From: Polytrichum commune
Lineage: Eukaryota; Streptophyta; Polytrichopsida; Polytrichales; Polytrichaceae
Assembly: GCA_950295325.1 (NCBI GenBank)
Contig: OX485806.1
Location: 17,052,001-17,116,000 of the forward strand
Direction: 5' to 3'
DNA length: 64,000 bases
Below are positions 59,168-64,000 of this stretch, in pieces. The position numbers and the translations under genes are program-made. The notes beneath the pieces were generated by a model. The model was not told where the DNA came from. It ran no database searches and saw nothing but the letters and a program-made list of their open reading frames with translations. Within the stretch, counting starts at the first letter, position 1. Every line of letters begins with the position of its first letter.

Positions 59168-59872
59168 TAACCAAAAAATGAAAGAAATTTTTACTACAAC
59201 CAGGTCCCACATAGTCAGACCCAACATGCCACTTGATGGCGAGCATGACATTATCAATATGAGAAACAATGTCCAAGATTGAAGCCCTCATATGAGTTTC
59301 ATTTTGAAGGGCTATCAAATTTCAACCCTTGGGTTGAAGGGATGGTTCAAATCCAAGACATCAATCCAAGAATATAGAAATGAAATACAAAACTCATATT
59401 AAACTTGTGCATGAATTCTATGGTACATGTTTCCAGTACAATGTGAAGAATTGAGAATCAGCCATCTAGCTTCATTTTCTTGTAGTGACAACGCCCTACG
59501 CTTGTTGGTTCTTGTGGCGGGCATATTATATTGAGGACTTCAAGTGACGTCTTCATTTTCAATTTGGGTTGCAATTTGAAGGGTTGTTTTGAGAGAGGTA
59601 TATTTTGAAGGGCCAAATCGCGTTTGAAGGGCATTGAAGACTTCAATCTTGAACACTGATGAGAAGGCATTGCTTGCTCTACACAAATTGATGTGGCTTG
59701 GGTCTCAACAATTTGTATCAAGTAAAGCTAGTCTTATGCTTGAACTTTAAGCATACTGAAGGTGCATACGTGGAATTCTATTGATGGGTAACAATGATGA
59801 CAGTGGTAGAGACTAGAAATAAAATGTGAACTACAACTTTTGTTGCATGTACATTGTGTTGTTTATAAAGAG
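59168..59872. other. No recognised feature
   Basis: Short AT-rich flank between the solo LTR and the 942-bp element. No motif found. Confidence 0.4.
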
Positions 59873-59874
59873 TA

Positions 59875-60816
59875 CCGTAGGTTCATAGCTGGTTCGACAG
59901 AAAATAATTCTAAAAATAGATGCCTAAAATTTTGGAATATTATTGGCATTTTTTGCCGAATATAAAATTAATTATTTTTCAAAATTTCCGAAAAGTAAGA
60001 AATTTTTACTTCTCACTAGAGCTTTACTTACAGTGGAAGCATATGTGAATTTTGAAGGAGAGAAGGTGCTCCTTTTGTAATCAAGCTCACTTACATTAGT
60101 CCACAAAGAATATGGGTTAAGAAGTAGCAAGACTCTAGGTGAGGCTTTTCAAATGTGTTGTACACAAATTTTTGGAGTCCAATTGAGCATAGAAGATGAA
60201 GTTTTATAGAATTTTGTCCAACTAACAAAAGTTGAGAAATCAATCCTTCTTCCACCTCCAACAAGTTTTGTGTCAAAATAAGTATTTATGCAAAAGATAT
60301 GGACAAAACATTGCAGCCGTGTAAAGATCAAAAAATTAAAATGCGTTCATAACAGTTTTTCGGAGCTCATTTGTGCTTAGAAGATCAACTTTTTTGGAAT
60401 TTTGTTGGTCTAAGAAAAGTTTAGAAATCAAGTAATCTTTCACCTCCAACAAATTTTATGTCATTTGAAGACTCTATGCAAAAGTTATGCGTGTTATAAA
60501 AATGAAGTCTAACTAGGTGCTTCACCTCAAAGTTTACATATCCCATATGCATTGTTGAACACAACTCCACTCTACTTGCATAAAGCACAGAGCATTCTCA
60601 ACTTTTCACTCACATCTTGCTTGTCATTCAATGCAAGAGAGATGTACAAGATATAAGCTTAAATAGCAGATAGAAAATGAATTTAAGCGGAAATTTTAAA
60701 ATTAAAAGAGAAAATTGCCGAAAATATGAATATTCTATTTTTAGGTGCCGAACCAACTTTTTGAAATTTAATTAATTATTCGGCTAACATGTGTCGAACC
60801 AGCTATGAACCTACGG
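59875..60816. mobile_element. Non-autonomous TA-target DNA transposon, 942 bp, copy 2
   Basis: TA at 59873-59874 and 60817-60818. The terminal inverted repeats are perfect over 25 bp (CCGTAGGTTCATAGCTGG then TTCGACA). The body matches 48175-49114 with few substitutions and small indels, so both moved relatively recently from close relatives. The internal 165-bp repeat is also present. No transposase is encoded. Confidence 0.93.
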
Positions 60817-60934
60817 TACACATTCCATGCTCACTTTTCATGGATGTGTATATACATTCTCTCAACTAAATTTAATTTTATGTTATGTAGGTATGTCCAA
60901 GCATTCTCTTGTATAGTTTGTACACAAACGTTTA

Positions 60935-61551
60935 GGGGCATCTCAGACCATAAGTCCCGACTTCTTGGGCCTTACAAGTGAATAAAAAATAGGGGGAAAT
61001 GTATTACATGGGACTTGGGTTGTTCATGTGTACATGGCAAATTCCCAAGCAAGTCTCACGTCCCATGCATTTTTCAAAGTCCCAATTTCCAAGCCCTGCC
61101 ATATGAGAAGACAACACATTCTTTTTGTTTTTGCCCTCTTCATTTATCTTAAATTTTTAGAATTGATAGACAAGTTCAATAGCTACATGTGAAAAAGTCA
61201 TCCACTAAGAAGCACCTCTTTTGAGAGAAAAAAAATATCCATTTGAAGTTGAAAGCCTCATTTTAGGGCGTTTTGTCATTGAAGGCTAAAATTTCTTGAT
61301 TCTTCTAATGGAATTTTGTATCAAAAATCCGAGTCGGTACATACCCTTGGATTTGGGTTGCCACTTATGGCTGACCCACCATCAAGGGTCAGTCCCAACT
61401 TATTGGCTCCAAATTTGCCGCCATGAAGGATACTTGGACTTAGTACCAAAACCTAGTGTAAAGCCAAAAAGCAATGGGACTTTGCTTTCCACCAATCACA
61501 ATGCTTGGCTTTTGTGGGGTTTAGGAACCGTGACATAGTGTAAATCAACCC
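60935..61551. mobile_element. Possible Tourist-like element, TSD TTA
   Basis: TTA at 60932-60934 and 61552-61554. The ends are weakly inverted: GGGGCATCTCAGACCATAAG at left and, from the right end, GGGTTGATTTACACTATG. The interior has CCCAAGTC-like words as in 33294-33588. The match is too weak for certainty. Confidence 0.35.
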
Positions 61552-61670
61552 TTAGACTGCTCCAACCATATAATCTTGTGCACTAAAATAGTTATGGTAC
61601 CTATTAAGTGTTACGGACATTGGAAAGGAACTACATGCACCAAATGCCTATGAATGTCACCCAAGGTATG

Positions 61671-61829
61671 TGGACCTCATTTGGTCATTCTTCTTTATCA
61701 GACACCTATATTTGAGTGGCATCTGGCAATCTACTTGTTTCTAAGGATGGATATCAAACATGCACGTATTCCATTGAGATTGGACTATGTGTTTCAAATA
61801 TATTAACCATTCTAGGTGCAATTGTTAAA
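61671..61829. repeat. Dispersed repeat, second copy of 655-822
   Basis: Same orientation as 655-822, with GGTCATTCTTCT, ATATTTGAGTGGCA and CATTGAGATTGGACTATG. The family is unknown. The 88-codon minus frame next to it (61856-62122) is not recognised. Confidence 0.5.
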
Positions 61830-62423
61830 ACAATTGGGAGGGCCTATGTGATCACTTAGACATGAAAAAAAATACTTTGTTTGGCCCCCTCGAAGTTATG
61901 TATCTCAACTCCAATTATGAATCTTGAATAACAATCTACGTGATTCGCAATTGCTAAAGGATAAGGCAATTCCCCGAGTACATCCAACAACCAAAATTGT
62001 TTGTGGGGTTGGATGGGCTCACTATATGACACATACCTTATAATTATGCAGGCTAAATGTCCAGAAAACACTTGGTTACTATTCATTTCATTACCAATAC
62101 ATGAGTTATAGGTAGTCGACATGCATCATTGAAAGAAATATGCAAATCCATCATTGTGGTGAGTTAACATATGGTGATCCAAAATAAATTTTCAATGACA
62201 CATATCAATTGCTCAAGATACATATGATTGTAGTCTTTGCAATCCTAGGAGCTAGACTATAAGACCCACTTGGAAATTGTACATTTTAAAATACATTGGA
62301 TTTAAAATAGATTGTAATATGCTAAATTTTAGATTTTTCAAAATTGGTGATTCCACATCACTATGTCAACAAGTTTTATGATGTGGCATGCCAAGATATC
62401 ACCAACTCAAGTACATTGATTAT

Positions 62424-62581
62424 GGTATTTAGTGTCACTTACCATTTGGAGTTACTCATAGAACTTTTGCTTAGTGTATGTGTGTAGTTTGTATTTTTGT
62501 ATTTTTTTAATTTAATGTCATCTATTGTAGAAAGTTTATATAACATCATGTAATTTAAAATAGCAAATGACACTAAATACC
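62424..62581. mobile_element. 158-bp MITE, TIR GGTATTTAGTGTCA
   Basis: The left end GGTATTTAGTGTCACTTACC and the right end, reverse-complemented, GGTATTTAGTGTCATTTGCT, match over about 24 bp with three differences. The unit is AT-rich. A TSD is not clear. The ATTTAGTGT core resembles the termini of the units at 2319-2692. Confidence 0.7.
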
Positions 62582-64000
62582 ACAAATATTGTCAAAATGG
62601 TGTGATGCACACTCGGTAGTTCCCTCAACAAAATTTGTTTGTACAACCAAGAATACATTCAACTTGGGTGCCAAGAAGGCCTTCGAAACCGGTGAGAGGA
62701 AATTATAATATTTAAAAGTACTTCTCATTCATCCAACATAAAAACTTGACACCCTATGTGCTTGTGGCATTCATCTCGAATGACTTGGACTGAACTAAAT
62801 TGGGGTCTTACAAGTAATTATGACATCAAAACAATTCAATAAAAACCTCCAAATTGCATATTATTTTAGGGCTTTTATGTTAGACGAATGAAAGGTGCAC
62901 TCGTATGTAATAATTCCCTCCCTAAACCGTCCAAACCCCACCTTCTCTAAAAACTCACCTCAGATATTATTTGGATGGCTCAGAAGTATGGGTGCTAAAT
63001 ACGTCATCTTTTATGCCTTGATGGTGTTTTATACCTACTAGTTGGACGAGGTTATAAAACGGGAAATTCGAAAGCCGTTCGAGAAAGGTTAGTACGACTA
63101 TGTACACCTCCGCTTTGACCGGCAATACGGACGATGAAAGGGTCCATTGGCCAACCATGGGAGGGTACAAATTGTATGAGAGATTGATGAGTTTGTTGTA
63201 GTATATGCAAGACATAGTGGCAATTGGGATAAGGCCCTTGACCAATGCTTGTGTTTGGAAATCTTGCATCTCTTCGCTTTTGGAGCGATACTCTCTATGA
63301 AGAGATGATGCATGAGGTAGACGATGCAAATACCATCACTTTAGGAGTTGAGCATGGAGACTTTATTGTGAAATAAGATTTCAATCATCATCATTATTAT
63401 TATTAGATTCAATAGATTTTTGGACTTAGGTAAATCTGCATTGAATCTCTTCTCTCTTCTTTTTTGGAACAAAGGAGGCGCATAACCGTTTAGCTAGTTT
63501 TCTCATCAAGTAAAGAGAAGATTTCACAATTGGGAATCGAATCGCCAACAACTCCATTCGGTTTTGGGTACCTCTCCACTATCATCCAATAGTTTAGGGT
63601 CATCTCAGATCAATCTACATTGAACGTGAAGAGATGATTTAACAAATCTTGGAAGATAATTCTTATATGAGCTTCAAGCTTATTGAACGGGGGTACACAA
63701 CCAACATGTGCGTTGGTGTGTGGTGAAGTTGCAAGTACTTTAACGCTTCCCGGATGTTGTGCTAGGGTGGCGGAGTGGTTGGTGTGGTCGGTGTGTCCGC
63801 GAATGAATGCCGGCGATGAGGAGCTTTGTTTATTCTTACCGATGTACTATCTTACTTTGGTAAACGGATGCATGAAAGGACATGCCGGGTTTTGGAAAAT
63901 AGGTAGCATAATATTAATCCAACAACTTTGTGCTACATATTTGGGTTCAAGCAATTTTCATCACATCTATGTAGTTTCAGAATTGACTTTTCCCAGTAGT
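62582..64000. other. No recognised gene
   Basis: The longest frame, 120 codons on the minus strand (62967-63329), shows no motif I know and overlaps another frame. No repeat termini seen. Confidence 0.4.

Noticed and set aside
61856-62122. 88-codon minus frame as Copia polyprotein
   Set aside because: No integrase, reverse transcriptase or RNase H motif can be recognised.

Overview
The window reads as nuclear DNA of a eukaryote, most likely a land plant with a large, repeat-rich genome. The support is the absence of operons or long contiguous genes, GT-AG introns inside the one sizeable coding unit, a LINE with AP-endonuclease and reverse transcriptase domains, hAT elements with 8-bp target-site duplications (TSDs), many MITEs, solo LTRs with 5-bp TSDs, and frequent microsatellites. 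I cannot name the species from the sequence. I found no intact host gene, no rRNA, no convincing tRNA and no CRISPR array.

Layout. 1-660: 3' end of a LINE. 1483-2025: an hAT MITE and a hairpin MITE. 2319-2692: two tandem MITE-like units. 3980-6770: two unrelated arrays of degenerate 200-300 bp tandem repeats. 7415-8036 and 11829-12613: two related hAT-type elements sharing a short open frame; the second lies inside an older TA-flanked MITE. 9814-10682: a hairpin MITE and a TTAA-flanked element. 13983-14248: a recent 131-bp tandem duplication. 16100-16900: a G-rich strand with G-quadruplex potential. 17665-18565 and 26627-27590: an inverted pair of a 0.9-kb repeat. 20227-21914: first of a family of solo LTRs. 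24960-25960: a tandem array built around a palindromic core. 31074-32501: second solo LTR. 33294-33588: Tourist-like MITE. 37826-40980: an hAT transposase gene with introns, damaged by a frameshift and a stop. 43253-44250: a TA-flanked MITE interrupted by an hAT MITE. 45215-49240: a decayed LINE interrupted by a 940-bp TA-flanked element, whose near-twin lies at 59875-60816. 49274 onward: truncated LTR interrupted by an hAT MITE. 53142-59162: three more LTR copies, one split by other sequence and minisatellites.

The parts do not form a pathway. They form a layered record of transposition: LINE and TA-MITEs are hosts, hAT elements and the 940-bp element are later arrivals, and LTR retrotransposons are reduced to solo LTRs. 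The most reliable statements are those based on exact TSDs (TGTGG, TGGTG, TATAG, AAATT for LTRs; GGTGATAA, CATTATAA, GTTAACAT, CTTTGAGG for hAT). The least expected observations are the short reading frame shared by the two hAT-type elements, the coordinated terminal-repeat changes between the two 940-bp elements, and the density of solo LTRs of one family without any internal region.
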